Shown one piece after another: positions 25,145 to 34,106 of a DNA stretch of 64,000 bases (position 1 is its first letter; the number at the start of each line of letters is the position of its first letter). Position numbers and translations under genes: made by a program. The notes under the pieces are model-generated. The model made no database searches. It was not told the origin of the DNA and saw only the letters and a list, made by a program, of their open reading frames with translations. The DNA is from Deltaproteobacteria bacterium (GTDB lineage: Bacteria > Bdellovibrionota > FAC87 > UBA2466), in contig JACPWY010000007.1 of NCBI GenBank assembly GCA_016196825.1, forward strand, positions 128,468-192,467, given 5' to 3'.

Positions 25145-25932
25145 AGCCTGTGCGGAATCCCTTGGTGGCTATTGTCTTCTGGATGGTGATCGGGCTTTTG
25201 TACCTCCCACTCCTCAATCTCATTATGCAGGCGTTCCTGGTGGATCCGCGGAACATCGGGAGCGGATTCTCGACCATCTGGTTGCGCAAACTCTTTGCGA
25301 GCGACGCCTTCTGGCGGCCGCTGGTGACGAGTATCGAGATTGGAGTATTGGCTGCGACCACAGCGGTGGCGGTGGCGACCTTCGGCGCCGTGGGGCTTTC
25401 GCGGGTGCGTTCGACACTCCCCCCGGCGGTGCAGACGTTGATTCTCTTGCCCATCTTGCTGCCTGAAGTGATCACCGGATTGTCCCTTCTCATTTTTTTC
25501 CTGCTCATTCGGGTGGAACTCGGGTTCTTTACCGTGGTGCTTGCGCATGCGAGCTTTAGCGCGAGCTTCGTCTATTTCATCTTGGTTGAGCAGCTCCGGA
25601 AACTGGATCCCCAGATGGAGGAGGCGGCCCAGGATCTCGGGGCCCGTGGATCGCAGATCTTCTGGAAGGTAACTTTTCCGAATATTATTCCAGGCCTCAT
25701 GGGCGGTTGGCTTCTGGCCTTCACTCTGTCTTTCGATGACTTCCTGATCTCCTTCTTCACGAGCGGTGCCGGACTCACCACTTTGCCGTTGAAGATTTAC
25801 TCGATGATGCGTATCGGGATCTCGCCCGAGCTGAATGCGCTCTCCTTTGTGATGATCTGCATCTCATTTAGTCTTGTGATCACTCTTCTTTCGAAGGAAC
25901 AGGGGCGCGAATGGGTTCTCAAAAGTTCATAA
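25141..25932 (+). CDS. potC: polyamine-type ABC transporter permease
   Basis: 263 residues from GTG 25141, which overlaps the potB stop as GTGA; the open frame begins earlier, but that part lies inside potB. Six membrane segments and the EAA loop EAAQDLGARGSQIFWKVTFP, followed by the SFDDFLISFF segment typical of PotC/PotI. It pairs with PotB to form the translocation channel. The potD start lies within its last 22 bases. Confidence 0.88.
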   Translation: MKPVRNPLVAIVFWMVIGLLYLPLLNLIMQAFLVDPRNIGSGFSTIWLRKLFASDAFWRPLVTSIEIGVLAATTAVAVATFGAVGLSRVRSTLPPAVQTLILLPILLPEVITGLSLLIFFLLIRVELGFFTVVLAHASFSASFVYFILVEQLRKLDPQMEEAAQDLGARGSQIFWKVTFPNIIPGLMGGWLLAFTLSFDDFLISFFTSGAGLTTLPLKIYSMMRIGISPELNALSFVMICISFSLVITLLSKEQGREWVLKSS

Positions 25933-26957
25933 CTCTCGTTGCCGCAGTTGTTATCGCGGTGGGTGGCTTTCTCTTTGTAAGAGGGCGACACCAGTCCGAT
26001 GTTTTGAGAGTAGTCACCTGGTCGAACTATTTGCCGGAGTCCTCTTTGGCGAAGTTCACGCAAGAAACGGGTATTCGCGTTGAGTTGAGTTACATCTCTA
26101 GCAATGAGGAGCTCTTAGCCAAACTCAAGGCGGGGGTGACAGGATACGACGTCATTCAGCCTTCCGATTATATGGTGAGACAGATGGTGGGGCTCGGCAT
26201 GCTGGCTCCACTCGATCACTCCTTGCTCAAGAACCTGATCCATATTGATTCGTACTATCGAGATCTGCCCTATGATAAGGGTTTCAAGTTTTCCATTCCG
26301 TTTAACTGGGGGACAACGGGGATTGCGATCAATAGTGAAAAGGTGAACGTCGGGGAGAATGTGGGCTGGGACATTCTTTTCAAGTCGCCCGACCCGAAGC
26401 ACACCTCGTTTCTGGACGATATGCGCGAGGTTTTCGCGGCCGCATTTCGTCGTAAGGGAAAGAGTGTGAACAGTACGGATCCCGCGAGCCTTGAGGAGGC
26501 GCGCGCTACGATCGCCCAGGCGAGGAGCCAGATCTTGGTGTTTACATCGGAACCGAAACCATTGCTCTTAAGCGGCGAGGTGAATATCGCCCACATCTAT
26601 TCCGTGGATGGATTGGCGGCCGCGGCGGAGAATCCGAAGATCAAATACTTTATTCCGAAGGAAGGCGGCGTTGTTTGGACGGACAATCTCGCCATTCCTA
26701 AGGCGAGCGCGCGGGTGGCGGATGCTCATCGGTTTATCGAGTTTTTCCTCGACCCAGAGAATGCTCTCGTCGTGGTGAAAGACAAATGGCTCGCGAGCCC
26801 CAACAAAGAGGTCGTGGCGCGCATTCCCGATGGGGAGCGCAAGAACAAGGGCTTGTATCCGCCGGACGATGTGAAGCGAGGGCTCACATTTCTTGAGGAT
26901 ATTGGGGAGACACTTCTGCAATTGAATCGGCTTTGGACTGATCTTAAGAGCTCATAG
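25911..26957 (+). CDS. potD: polyamine-type periplasmic binding protein
   Basis: 348 residues. The N-terminus has a hydrophobic export segment (residues 5-23) without a lipobox cysteine, so it is a secreted or membrane-tethered receptor. VVTWSNYLPES, GYDVIQPSDYMVRQM and FNWGTTGIAIN match PotD/PotF-type receptors. It supplies substrate to the PotB/PotC channel. Whether it binds spermidine, putrescine or another cation cannot be decided. The stop codon's final G is the first base of palindrome E3. Confidence 0.88.
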   Translation: MGSQKFITLVAAVVIAVGGFLFVRGRHQSDVLRVVTWSNYLPESSLAKFTQETGIRVELSYISSNEELLAKLKAGVTGYDVIQPSDYMVRQMVGLGMLAPLDHSLLKNLIHIDSYYRDLPYDKGFKFSIPFNWGTTGIAINSEKVNVGENVGWDILFKSPDPKHTSFLDDMREVFAAAFRRKGKSVNSTDPASLEEARATIAQARSQILVFTSEPKPLLLSGEVNIAHIYSVDGLAAAAENPKIKYFIPKEGGVVWTDNLAIPKASARVADAHRFIEFFLDPENALVVVKDKWLASPNKEVVARIPDGERKNKGLYPPDDVKRGLTFLEDIGETLLQLNRLWTDLKSS

Positions 26958-27093
26958 GGGCACACGGGATTCGCGTCGGTATTGTTACGGCGGGTCCTGT
27001 CACCTGCGGGTTTTTGGCTGTCCCTGGCGGGCCACCAAAAACCCTCCGGTGCCACCCGCTCGTAACAATACCGACGCGAATCCCGTGTGCCCC
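26957..27093. repeat. nested palindrome E3 with perfect 33-bp arms
   Basis: Outer arms 26957-26989 and 27061-27093 are perfectly complementary over 33 bases. Inside, GCGGGT/ACCCGC, CACC/GGTG and GGGTTTTTGG/CCAAAAACCC form further stems, the last two separated by an internal loop ending CCTCC (27043-27047). The element begins on the last base of the potD stop codon. The outer arms match no other element in the window. Confidence 0.9.
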
Positions 27094-27261
27094 AAAGCGC
27101 GTTCCCATGGGTTTAGATCCGTTCCAGTGAAGAAACGCTAGCTCCAAAGCTGGAGCATGTGGTTACACTGGCGATCTTGCCGTGGTTCTTCCCATCGTTT
27201 CTTCCCAAGAAAATAAAAAGGAGATGTGAAATCGGGCTCAAGTTGATATGAGTTTGGGCTT

Positions 27262-28350
27262 ATGAAGCACGCAATTATTCTATTGGGTCTCTTGGTCTCC
27301 CCGCTGGCTGTGGCCGATGTTGTGGTTGTGGACAAGGCGCAGAAGCGGTTTTGGGTTGCCTACGTTGAAGGCGCTGAAGTCGTTGTGAAGTCTTGCCTAG
27401 TGGTGCCGAGGGAGGGGGCGGCGCGGGATTGCAGTCGAGATGTGGTGGCCAGAATGAAGACCGGGGACTGGTTGGCCGCTTTATTGATTAGCGTTGTGCC
27501 GGAATCCGATTCTGGGAGCGGGGTCACTTTGGATACCGTGACTTCAGAGATTGAGCGATTGAACTCGGGCGAAGCCGTCGATGCTGAAGTGGTGGCGGCG
27601 AGAGTCAGTGAATTGAGCTCATTGCAGAAGCAATTGGTGTTGGTGATGAAGGTGCAGGGGGCGCTGGGGAGTTCTGAGCCTGAAAAATTTGAGCAGGCTG
27701 ACCTGTTGAAGTTTGTAAGTGCGGGGAAGAGTGGGGTTCCCAGTGTTGATAATACGCTTCCCCATTTTATATTTGTCGCCATTCCCGGAACGAATTTCCA
27801 GATGCAGACGACTGAGGTGACGCAGGGTTTGTGGAAAACGGTGATGAGAAATAATCCTTCGGCCTTTCCAGGAGACGAGAGGCCCGTTGAGAGAGTTTCC
27901 TTCAACGACATCACGGAAGTGGGCGGGTTTTTGGACAAGCTCAATGAGAGCCGGAAACTGGTCGGGGATAGTTGCACCTACCGTTTACCCACTGATGAGG
28001 AGTGGAAAGAGGCAGCTGCAGGGGGAACCACGAGCGACTATTCGTTCGGGAATTCTCCGGACTTTCTGGATCAACATGGTTGGTACAAGAAAAACCCAAA
28101 CTCGGCTTTAGGAACTCACGGAGTTGCTCAGCTAAGGAAAAATCCATTTGGTCTTTTCGATGTCCATGGAAACGTATCGGAATGGACGACATCCATTGTT
28201 TCAGGGACCACTTATCGGGTTCTTCGGGGTGGAAAATGGACTGACGACGCATCGTCTTTGCGCACACTCTGTTTTGGATGCAACGCCCCTAATAGCTGTC
28301 TAGACGCCATAGGCTTTCGCCTGTTGAGGACGTGCCAAAGCAAATTTTGA
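27262..28350 (+). CDS. secreted formylglycine-generating-enzyme-like protein, second copy
   Basis: 362 residues with a signal peptide (MKHAIILLGLLVSPLAVA), then the shared N-terminal module (DVVVVDKAQKRF..., SCLVVPREGAARDC), clearly paralogous to the start of the 10857 product. A helical spacer and a SUMF1/FGE-type domain follow (TTEVTQGLWKTV, YRLPTDEEWKEAAAGG, HGNVSEWT, RVLRGGKW, IGFRLLRTC). Cysteines occur near the end (LCFGCNAPNSC), but not in the CX4C arrangement of active formylglycine enzymes. Probably a non-enzymatic exported binding protein. It is the first gene after the Pot operon; no partner is obvious. Confidence 0.82.
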   Translation: MKHAIILLGLLVSPLAVADVVVVDKAQKRFWVAYVEGAEVVVKSCLVVPREGAARDCSRDVVARMKTGDWLAALLISVVPESDSGSGVTLDTVTSEIERLNSGEAVDAEVVAARVSELSSLQKQLVLVMKVQGALGSSEPEKFEQADLLKFVSAGKSGVPSVDNTLPHFIFVAIPGTNFQMQTTEVTQGLWKTVMRNNPSAFPGDERPVERVSFNDITEVGGFLDKLNESRKLVGDSCTYRLPTDEEWKEAAAGGTTSDYSFGNSPDFLDQHGWYKKNPNSALGTHGVAQLRKNPFGLFDVHGNVSEWTTSIVSGTTYRVLRGGKWTDDASSLRTLCFGCNAPNSCLDAIGFRLLRTCQSKF

Positions 28351-28421
28351 TGCGTGGGGAAGTTTTTTTTGATGGGGTGGAGCCGGATAAGCCGACCGAT
28401 AATGAGGAAAAGGGGGCTTCC

Positions 28422-28760
28422 GTGAAAACAGCGATTGTAGTTTTGAGTTTGATGGCGGGGACGGGGTTTGGGAAAAGTTTGTTCTGTCGGATGCGCGTCG
28501 GGCCGATCGAGGGGAAGTACTACACGTTGGAAAAGAATTTCCCCAATTTTGAAGCGACGTCGCTCGAGATGACGATTGGGGGGTATCAGTTTCAGGGCGG
28601 AATCGGTGCGACGAATGCGATTCAGGTGGACTTGGACAAGGCCCCTTTCATACAGGCGAATCCGCTTGCTCGTGCATCGGTGGATCCCGACAACTTTGAG
28701 ATGTGGTACCGCAGCAGCTACGATTCGGAGTCGGCGGGCCTTGAGTGCTACGCTGGCTGA
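28422..28760 (+). CDS. small secreted protein of unknown function
   Basis: 112 residues from GTG 28422, chosen because it opens with a signal peptide (VKTAIVVLSLMAGTGFG) and has GAGGAAAAGG upstream; reading from 28332 would overlap the previous gene. The mature part has two widely separated cysteines (SLFCRMRV and GLECYAG) that could form a disulphide, and a beta-rich composition. No family recognised. Confidence 0.62.
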   Translation: MKTAIVVLSLMAGTGFGKSLFCRMRVGPIEGKYYTLEKNFPNFEATSLEMTIGGYQFQGGIGATNAIQVDLDKAPFIQANPLARASVDPDNFEMWYRSSYDSESAGLECYAG

Positions 28761-28807
28761 CCGGATTGGCCTCTCCTTTTTCGAATGGAATGTGGTAAAG
28801 GTCGGGG

Positions 28808-30817
28808 GTGGCGAATCCCCGGAAAATTGGTAAGCCTTCAATATCACGGCGGAACTTCATTCCGATTTCGGCCGAGGATGTTCGCGAGCGGGGGTGGGAC
28901 TCGGTCGATGTTGTTCTGGTCACGGGCGATGCCTATGTGGACCACCCCAGCTTTGCGATGGCGATTCTCGGGCGTGTTCTCGACCGGGCGGGTTTCAAAG
29001 TGGCCATTCTCAGTCAACCCGAGTGGAAAAGTTGTGAACCTTTCAAGCGGTTTGGCCGGCCGAATCTCTTTTTTGGGGTGAGCGCGGGCAACATGGATTC
29101 GATGATCAACCATCGAACCGCCAACAAGAAGATCCGCAATGATGACGCTTATTCACCAGGAGGCCGCACGGGGCTGCGCCCCGATCGCGCGACACTCGTC
29201 TACACCCAGCGGGCGCGCGAGGCCTATAAGGGAGTGCCCGTAATTGCAGGGGGGGTCGAGGCATCGCTGCGGCGGCTGGCTCATTACGATTATTGGAGTG
29301 ACACCGTGAAGCGCTCGATCCTGCTTGATTCCAAGGCCGATCTTGTCGCGTACGGAATGGGGGAAGAGAACACCGTGGCCATCGCTGAGCGGTTGCGCGC
29401 GGGTGGTGGAGTCGCATCTCTTCGTTCGCTGCGCGGGGTCGCCTATGCGCTTGGTGCTAGAGAGACACCGCCTGTTGAATTCGAAGGGAAGCCCTTCGTT
29501 TCGATCCCATCATTTGAAGGGGTTGCCAGCGACAAGTTTCAGTTTGCTGAGGCCACACGCCTCATCCACACCCATACAAATCCATTCAATGCCCACGGCA
29601 TTCTTCAGAAAGACGGCGCGCGCACGGTGGTGGCGACACCGCCTGCGTTTCCTCTCTCGCAATCGCAGATGGACGCTATCTACGATTTGCCCTACACACG
29701 GCTTCCTCATCCGGACTACTCGGGGACTATTCCGGCCTATGAAATGATCAAAGATTCGGTCACGATCATGCGAGGCTGTTTTGGCGGGTGCACATTTTGT
29801 TCCATCACCACTCACCAAGGGCGCATCATTCAGTCGCGTTCCCAGGAATCGATCATTAAAGAGGTGGAGAACCTCGCAAAGAGCCCGACCTTTGCCGGCA
29901 CCGTGAGTGACATCGGCGGCCCAACGGCCAACATGTACCAGATGCGCTGCACGCGGCCCGAGGTGGAGAAGGTCTGCCGACGACAATCCTGCGTGGATCC
30001 GACGATCTGTAAACTCCTCGGCACCGACCACGGCCCGCTCGTCGAGGTGATGAAGGCGGCGCGATCGGTGGAAGGCGTGAATCGGGTGATGGTGGCCAGT
30101 GGTGTGAGAATGGATCTCGCCGAGCGATCGCCGGAGTATGTGGAGGAGCTCGCGGCCCACCATGTGGGCGGCCTTTTGAAGGTGGCGCCCGAGCACAGCG
30201 ATCCCGAGGTGCTCTCGCTCATGAAGAAGCCCAGCATCGAGAGCTTCGAGCGGTTTGGTGAGCAGTTCGTGAAGGCGTCAGAAAAGGCGGGGAAACCCAA
30301 GCAGTATCTCGTGCCCTATTTTATCGCGAGTCACCCAGGATCCGATCTCAATGCGATGATCGATCTTGCGCTTTTCTTGAAGCGCAATGGTTACCGGCCG
30401 GACCAGGTGCAGGATTTTATTCCCGCGCCCTTCGATGTGGCGACCTGCATGTACTATACGGGGATCGATCCCTTCACAAAAAAAGAGGTGAAGGTGGCGA
30501 AGCATCTTGGTGAAAGAAAGCTTCAGCGCGCACTTCTGCAATTCTTTAAGCCAGAAAATTATTTTGAGGTCCGTGAAGCGCTCGAGCGAGCGAATCGGCG
30601 CGATCTGATTGGGAACCACTGCAACGCGCTCATCCCCGCGAGCGCTCCTCAGGAGGCGATCATTGCTCGTCGCGAGAAAGCGAACATGCTTGCCGCGCTG
30701 AAAACGGAGGGACAAGCGTCAGGCCACGGACCGCGCCGTCCGCGCGGCGATGGAAACACCGGCTACCGCCCATTCCGGAAGGAATGGAGAGGGGCCGACC
30801 ATTCGCGCCCGGGGTGA
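28808..30817 (+). CDS. YgiQ-family radical SAM protein
   Basis: 669 residues from GTG 28808. It matches the YgiQ/UPF0313 family throughout: ERGWDSVDVVLVTGDAYVDHPSF at the start (a B12-like domain), VIAGGVEASLRR and SMINHRTANKK. The radical SAM motif is CFGGCTFCSI (CX3CX2C), followed by DIGGPTANMY and a second Cys cluster (RRQSCVDPTIC). The reaction is not established in the family. The C-terminal tail is Arg/Pro/Gly-rich. It appears to be a single-gene unit. Confidence 0.92.
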   Translation: MANPRKIGKPSISRRNFIPISAEDVRERGWDSVDVVLVTGDAYVDHPSFAMAILGRVLDRAGFKVAILSQPEWKSCEPFKRFGRPNLFFGVSAGNMDSMINHRTANKKIRNDDAYSPGGRTGLRPDRATLVYTQRAREAYKGVPVIAGGVEASLRRLAHYDYWSDTVKRSILLDSKADLVAYGMGEENTVAIAERLRAGGGVASLRSLRGVAYALGARETPPVEFEGKPFVSIPSFEGVASDKFQFAEATRLIHTHTNPFNAHGILQKDGARTVVATPPAFPLSQSQMDAIYDLPYTRLPHPDYSGTIPAYEMIKDSVTIMRGCFGGCTFCSITTHQGRIIQSRSQESIIKEVENLAKSPTFAGTVSDIGGPTANMYQMRCTRPEVEKVCRRQSCVDPTICKLLGTDHGPLVEVMKAARSVEGVNRVMVASGVRMDLAERSPEYVEELAAHHVGGLLKVAPEHSDPEVLSLMKKPSIESFERFGEQFVKASEKAGKPKQYLVPYFIASHPGSDLNAMIDLALFLKRNGYRPDQVQDFIPAPFDVATCMYYTGIDPFTKKEVKVAKHLGERKLQRALLQFFKPENYFEVREALERANRRDLIGNHCNALIPASAPQEAIIARREKANMLAALKTEGQASGHGPRRPRGDGNTGYRPFRKEWRGADHSRPG

Positions 30818-30909
30818 ATCAAGAAGAATACACCAGCATCGTCAAAAAAAAATGTATTCGGTGTGTACACATTGATCCTGAAAGTTGAAACCCATAACAT
30901 AGTAGGGCT

Positions 30910-31461
30910 ATGTTTTCCGCCATCGTAGACTGGATAGTACAGCTTTCTGAACTAACCTCCGAAATGAGGGGGAATAAGGCCGTGCTCAAAGATACGCTCA
31001 ATGAGATCTTGTCGATTGTAACCGAACCCGTAATCGCCGGAGGGTTTGCGGTCGCCCACTACACTCGACCGGCCGAAACGGCCGACCTAGATGTTATCGG
31101 GCTGAAAAACATCGCTTCCTACTCCACGTCTCTGAAAGCGTTCGGTTACTCTCAGGAAACCATTCGGCTCGAGAATGGCATTACGCTCGAAAGCTTCACT
31201 AAAGGGAAGCACACGCGATTCGAAGAGGGCATTGATTTCATGTGGTTTAAAGACGAAGCGTTCGAGCAGCAAGTCATTGCCCGCGCGCTACCGTCAAAAA
31301 TGCTGGGGAAACCGGTGAAAATTATTTCCATTGAGGATTTGATAGTCATGAAATCCCTATCAAGCCGAACCAAAGATAAGGCCCATCTCGAGGAACTCCA
31401 GAAAAAGCCACACGACAAGGAATACGTAATTCGTTGCCTAGGCATTTTGCTCAAGGCCTAA
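30910..31461 (+). CDS. nucleotidyltransferase-like protein, possible toxin
   Basis: 183 residues. VIAGGFAVAHYTRPAETADLDVIG matches the opening of nucleotidyltransferase-fold proteins, where GG and D-x-D-like residues bind the nucleotide; only its parts GGFAVAHY and TADLDVI are diagnostic. FMWFKDEAFEQQ and SIEDLIVMKSLS follow the order seen in stand-alone accessory-region nucleotidyltransferases (AbiEii-like). No antitoxin-like partner is adjacent. TTGATC (30872-30877), 17 bases and TAACAT (30895-30900) would start the mRNA ~3 bases before the ATG, and no ribosome site is visible, again suggesting a nearly leaderless message. An internal ATG at 30964 is an alternative. Confidence 0.65.
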   Translation: MFSAIVDWIVQLSELTSEMRGNKAVLKDTLNEILSIVTEPVIAGGFAVAHYTRPAETADLDVIGLKNIASYSTSLKAFGYSQETIRLENGITLESFTKGKHTRFEEGIDFMWFKDEAFEQQVIARALPSKMLGKPVKIISIEDLIVMKSLSSRTKDKAHLEELQKKPHDKEYVIRCLGILLKA

Positions 31462-31502
31462 GCGGACGGCCTTCCTCGAAGCTCTCTTGCCGGACAGCAC
31501 AT

Positions 31503-31686
31503 TACTAATGAGGTCATAAGTAAGTAGACACTGCGATGGGCGCTAAGAACGCCTCCGACTTCGTCAGCCAAAAAAAAGGTCCTCAACGGCCCTTTTGGGC
31601 CGCCTCCGGGCCTTTTTTTCGTCTTCCTCGCGGTCACATTCTTATCACCCATCTCGTATGTCTACTTACTTATGACCTCATTAGTA
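31503..31686. repeat. nested palindrome E4
   Basis: Outer arms 31503-31530 and 31659-31686 are perfectly complementary over 28 bases. Imperfect middle stems lead to the apical module: AGGTCC (31577-31582), TCAA (31583-31586), hairpin CGGCCC-TTTT-GGGCCG (31587-31602), CCTCC (31603-31607), GGGCCT (31608-31613). The flanking runs of A and T would add pairing. It lies 41 bases after a stop codon in an otherwise empty 270-base gap. Confidence 0.9.
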
Positions 31687-31731
31687 GCTCGCCTCTTCTC
31701 GCTGAGCGAAGTTCGGTGATAAGATTCAACG

Positions 31732-32433
31732 ATGGTTCATGTGCTCCTAATCTTCTTATCTGCGCTATTTGCCGCCGAGCCCGCGCCGGAAAAGTTGAAG
31801 CTCCTCCGAAAGATTCCGCATTCAGGGTACTCGGAGGGCATAGACTTCCACGACGGTTTTCTCTGGCATGCGTTGCCGGATGCGATTCTCAAGATCGATC
31901 CCAAAGACGGAACCGTTGTAGAGCGGTTTAAGCCGGCGACTGAGTACAGCGAGAGCCTGGCTTGGTTTCAGGGCAAACTCTTTGAGCTCAGCTTCAGCGA
32001 CAACTCAATTAGCATTGGGACGTTCGTGAAGAAGCAGTTAACTTTTAAACGCGGGGGCGACACCTCGGAGGTCCACGGTTGGGGGATCGCTCACGATGGG
32101 AAGTCGCTCATCATCACGGGGAACTACAGCCCCATCCTCTATTTCTTAAATCCCAAAACTCTAAAGGTGGAGCGGACGATCACCGCGCCGGTGACGGCGC
32201 TTGAGGACCTGGCGTGGGACGGCGAAGGGATCTGGTCTTCTAGCTATACCGAGAGGCGTGGGCAGGTCTTTCGAATCAACCCGAAAGACGGCTCGGTGAA
32301 GAAATATTTTCTTCTTTCGGAACCGGAGGAGTGCCCCGTGATCGACGGCACCGCGTGGGATGGCAAGGCTCTCTGGGTGACCGGCAAACACTGTCCTTCG
32401 ATCTACCAGTTCAAGAATCCCTACTTGAAATAA
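31732..32433 (+). CDS. secreted beta-propeller protein, glutaminyl-peptide cyclotransferase-like
   Basis: 233 residues with a signal peptide (MVHVLLIFLSALFAA). The pattern of short beta-blades (YSEGIDFHDGFLWHAL, ILKIDPKDGTVVERF, HGWGIAHDGKSLIITG, LEDLAWDGEGIWSSSY, VFRINPKDGSV) follows bacterial/plant-type glutaminyl cyclases, which convert N-terminal Gln to pyroglutamate using a five-bladed propeller. The catalytic Glu cannot be assigned by eye, so a generic NHL-like sugar or peptide-binding propeller remains possible. Single-gene unit downstream of E4. Confidence 0.6.
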   Translation: MVHVLLIFLSALFAAEPAPEKLKLLRKIPHSGYSEGIDFHDGFLWHALPDAILKIDPKDGTVVERFKPATEYSESLAWFQGKLFELSFSDNSISIGTFVKKQLTFKRGGDTSEVHGWGIAHDGKSLIITGNYSPILYFLNPKTLKVERTITAPVTALEDLAWDGEGIWSSSYTERRGQVFRINPKDGSVKKYFLLSEPEECPVIDGTAWDGKALWVTGKHCPSIYQFKNPYLK

Positions 32434-32483
32434 CCCGTTGCGTTGCCATACCCTTAGGGGCGTACCACTTTTGAGGAGAGACT

Positions 32484-32927
32484 ATGAAATATGGGATTTT
32501 TTTTGTGGTGATGTTGTCGTTGGTTCGGTGTGTGACGTTTCCGTATGAACCGCAGGCTCGTGAGGTGAAGCGTAAGCCGACGGTGGGCGGAACGATCGCG
32601 CTCAATATGCATCATCGGCAGGAGGACCGAGCCCGCGCCGACATTATGATGAAGTCGAACTGTGGCAACAGCGACGTGAAGGTTGTGGAAGAGGGTGAGG
32701 TTGTCGTTGGTGAGCGTCAAGAGGCCACGACCGATCGCCACGCGACTCAGTCGAATGGCTTTACAATTGGCGCCATAACCTTTGGTAATGACCGCCCCGT
32801 CGATCGCACCACGACCCACACTGTTCAGGTGAAGGAGTGGCAGATTTCTTACGATTGTGTGGCAGCGGCGCCTTCGCAGGCCGCTCCGGTCGCTAAAGCC
32901 AAGGCCGTGAAAAAGGGCAGGAACTAA
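32484..32927 (+). CDS. possible lipoprotein of unknown function
   Basis: 147 residues with a hydrophobic start (MKYGIFFVVMLSLVRC). The cysteine sits where a lipobox would end, but the preceding residues are LVR, and Arg at -1 is atypical, so lipidation is uncertain. The mature part is charged, with no recognised domain and one further Cys pair (SNCGNS, SYDCVA). An Ala/Lys-rich tail follows. GAGGAG lies upstream of the ATG. Confidence 0.62.
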   Translation: MKYGIFFVVMLSLVRCVTFPYEPQAREVKRKPTVGGTIALNMHHRQEDRARADIMMKSNCGNSDVKVVEEGEVVVGERQEATTDRHATQSNGFTIGAITFGNDRPVDRTTTHTVQVKEWQISYDCVAAAPSQAAPVAKAKAVKKGRN

Positions 32928-32944
32928 GAATACTCTAAGGTTCG

Positions 32945-33766
32945 ATGCGCAGACTGATTGTCCTCTTCGCCCTTGGGCTTCATTCGCTCTTGGGCGAGGG
33001 GACGCAGTTTGTCTTTATGGGTGACGCTGGCCACGGCGATCCTCCGCAATATGAAGTGGCGAAGGGGATGCAAACCTATTGCGCCGCCAAGAAATGCGAA
33101 TTTGCCCTTCTTCTGGGCGATAATTTCTACCCCAGCGGGGTGAAGACGACGACCGATTCGCAGTGGAAGACCGCCTTTGAGGTGCCCTACGGACCGCTCA
33201 AGTTGCTCTTTCGTGTGGCGCTAGGGAACCACGACCACGCCGGAAATATCGACGCTCAGATCGACTATACGAAAATCAGCGCGATCTGGTCGATGCCTTC
33301 GCGCTACTATACGTTCTCTCAGGGCAATACACAGTTTTTTGTAATCGACTCGACAAAATGGGATGGTGTTCAGCGCGAGTGGCTCAAGAAGGAACTGGGC
33401 CAATCTCAAGCCCGTTGGAAGGTTGTGGCGGGCCACCACCCGATCTACTCCTACGGCCAACATGGCCACACGCCCGAACTCGTGCGGGAACTTCGCCCCA
33501 TTCTTTTGGGGAAGGCCGACTTCTACCTCTGTGGCCATGATCACGATAAACAGATTCTCAAGGACTCCGAGGATTCGGCGCTCTTCTATGTTGTTTCTGG
33601 CGGGGGGAGTGAAACGCGCGCTGTGCAGGGGGGGCTTTTGAGTCTCTACCACGCCTCATCAATTGGCTTTTCTTCGCTCCATCTCGACACTGATACGGCA
33701 GTGCTGGGGATGCACTCGAGTGGCGGACAGCTCGATTACGAGAGAAAATTTCAACACCGGAAGTGA
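32945..33766 (+). CDS. secreted metallophosphoesterase (purple acid phosphatase-like)
   Basis: 273 residues with a signal peptide (MRRLIVLFALGLHSLLG). The five metal-binding blocks of calcineurin-type phosphatases are in order: GDAG, LGDNFYPSG, GNHDH, GHHPIYS and GHDHD. The GDAG/GDN/GNHD layout with a late GHDH resembles tartrate-resistant (purple) acid phosphatases and alkaline phosphatase D relatives. It probably releases phosphate from extracellular monoesters. The stop overlaps the HiPIP GTG (33763), so the two are coupled. Confidence 0.87.
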   Translation: MRRLIVLFALGLHSLLGEGTQFVFMGDAGHGDPPQYEVAKGMQTYCAAKKCEFALLLGDNFYPSGVKTTTDSQWKTAFEVPYGPLKLLFRVALGNHDHAGNIDAQIDYTKISAIWSMPSRYYTFSQGNTQFFVIDSTKWDGVQREWLKKELGQSQARWKVVAGHHPIYSYGQHGHTPELVRELRPILLGKADFYLCGHDHDKQILKDSEDSALFYVVSGGGSETRAVQGGLLSLYHASSIGFSSLHLDTDTAVLGMHSSGGQLDYERKFQHRK

Positions 33767-34101
33767 ATGTGGAGCGACGGGGATTCTTGCGATGGTTCTT
33801 TTCTGCGCTCTTGGTCGCTCTGGTCGGCCGAGCCGCCTCACCCGCCAAGTTACCGCCCCTCATCGATGAGAAAAAAAATCCGGAGGCTGTGAAGATCCAT
33901 TTTGTTCAGGATGGAAGAAAAGGAAAGGGGCGCACCGACCCAAAGGCCTACTGCCGGAACTGCACGGAGTACACTCCGCTTGGGAAAATGGAATCCGATG
34001 GCGTGGGTCGCTGCAATCTACTCACCGGCGGATCAGTTAAATCCACAGCGTGGTGCTCCAGCTGGGTGATGAATCCCGACCTTTATAAGAAATCGAGCTG
34101 A
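33763..34101 (+). CDS. high-potential iron-sulfur protein (HiPIP)
   Basis: 112 residues from GTG 33763. Cys64, Cys67, Cys84 and Cys98 in CRNC ... GRC ... AWCSSW have the spacing that binds the single 4Fe-4S cluster of HiPIPs, which are periplasmic electron carriers. The N-terminus (ERRGFLRW then a hydrophobic stretch) resembles a twin-arginine signal, the usual HiPIP export route. Coupling to a phosphatase gene is unexpected. Palindrome E5 begins six bases after its stop. Confidence 0.87.
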   Translation: MNVERRGFLRWFFSALLVALVGRAASPAKLPPLIDEKKNPEAVKIHFVQDGRKGKGRTDPKAYCRNCTEYTPLGKMESDGVGRCNLLTGGSVKSTAWCSSWVMNPDLYKKSS

Positions 34102-34106
34102 GGGAT

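Noticed and set aside
30835-30880. Inverted repeat ahead of the nucleotidyltransferase gene (GAATACACC and GTATTCGGTGTG)
   Set aside because: The two parts are permuted rather than complementary, so no stem forms.
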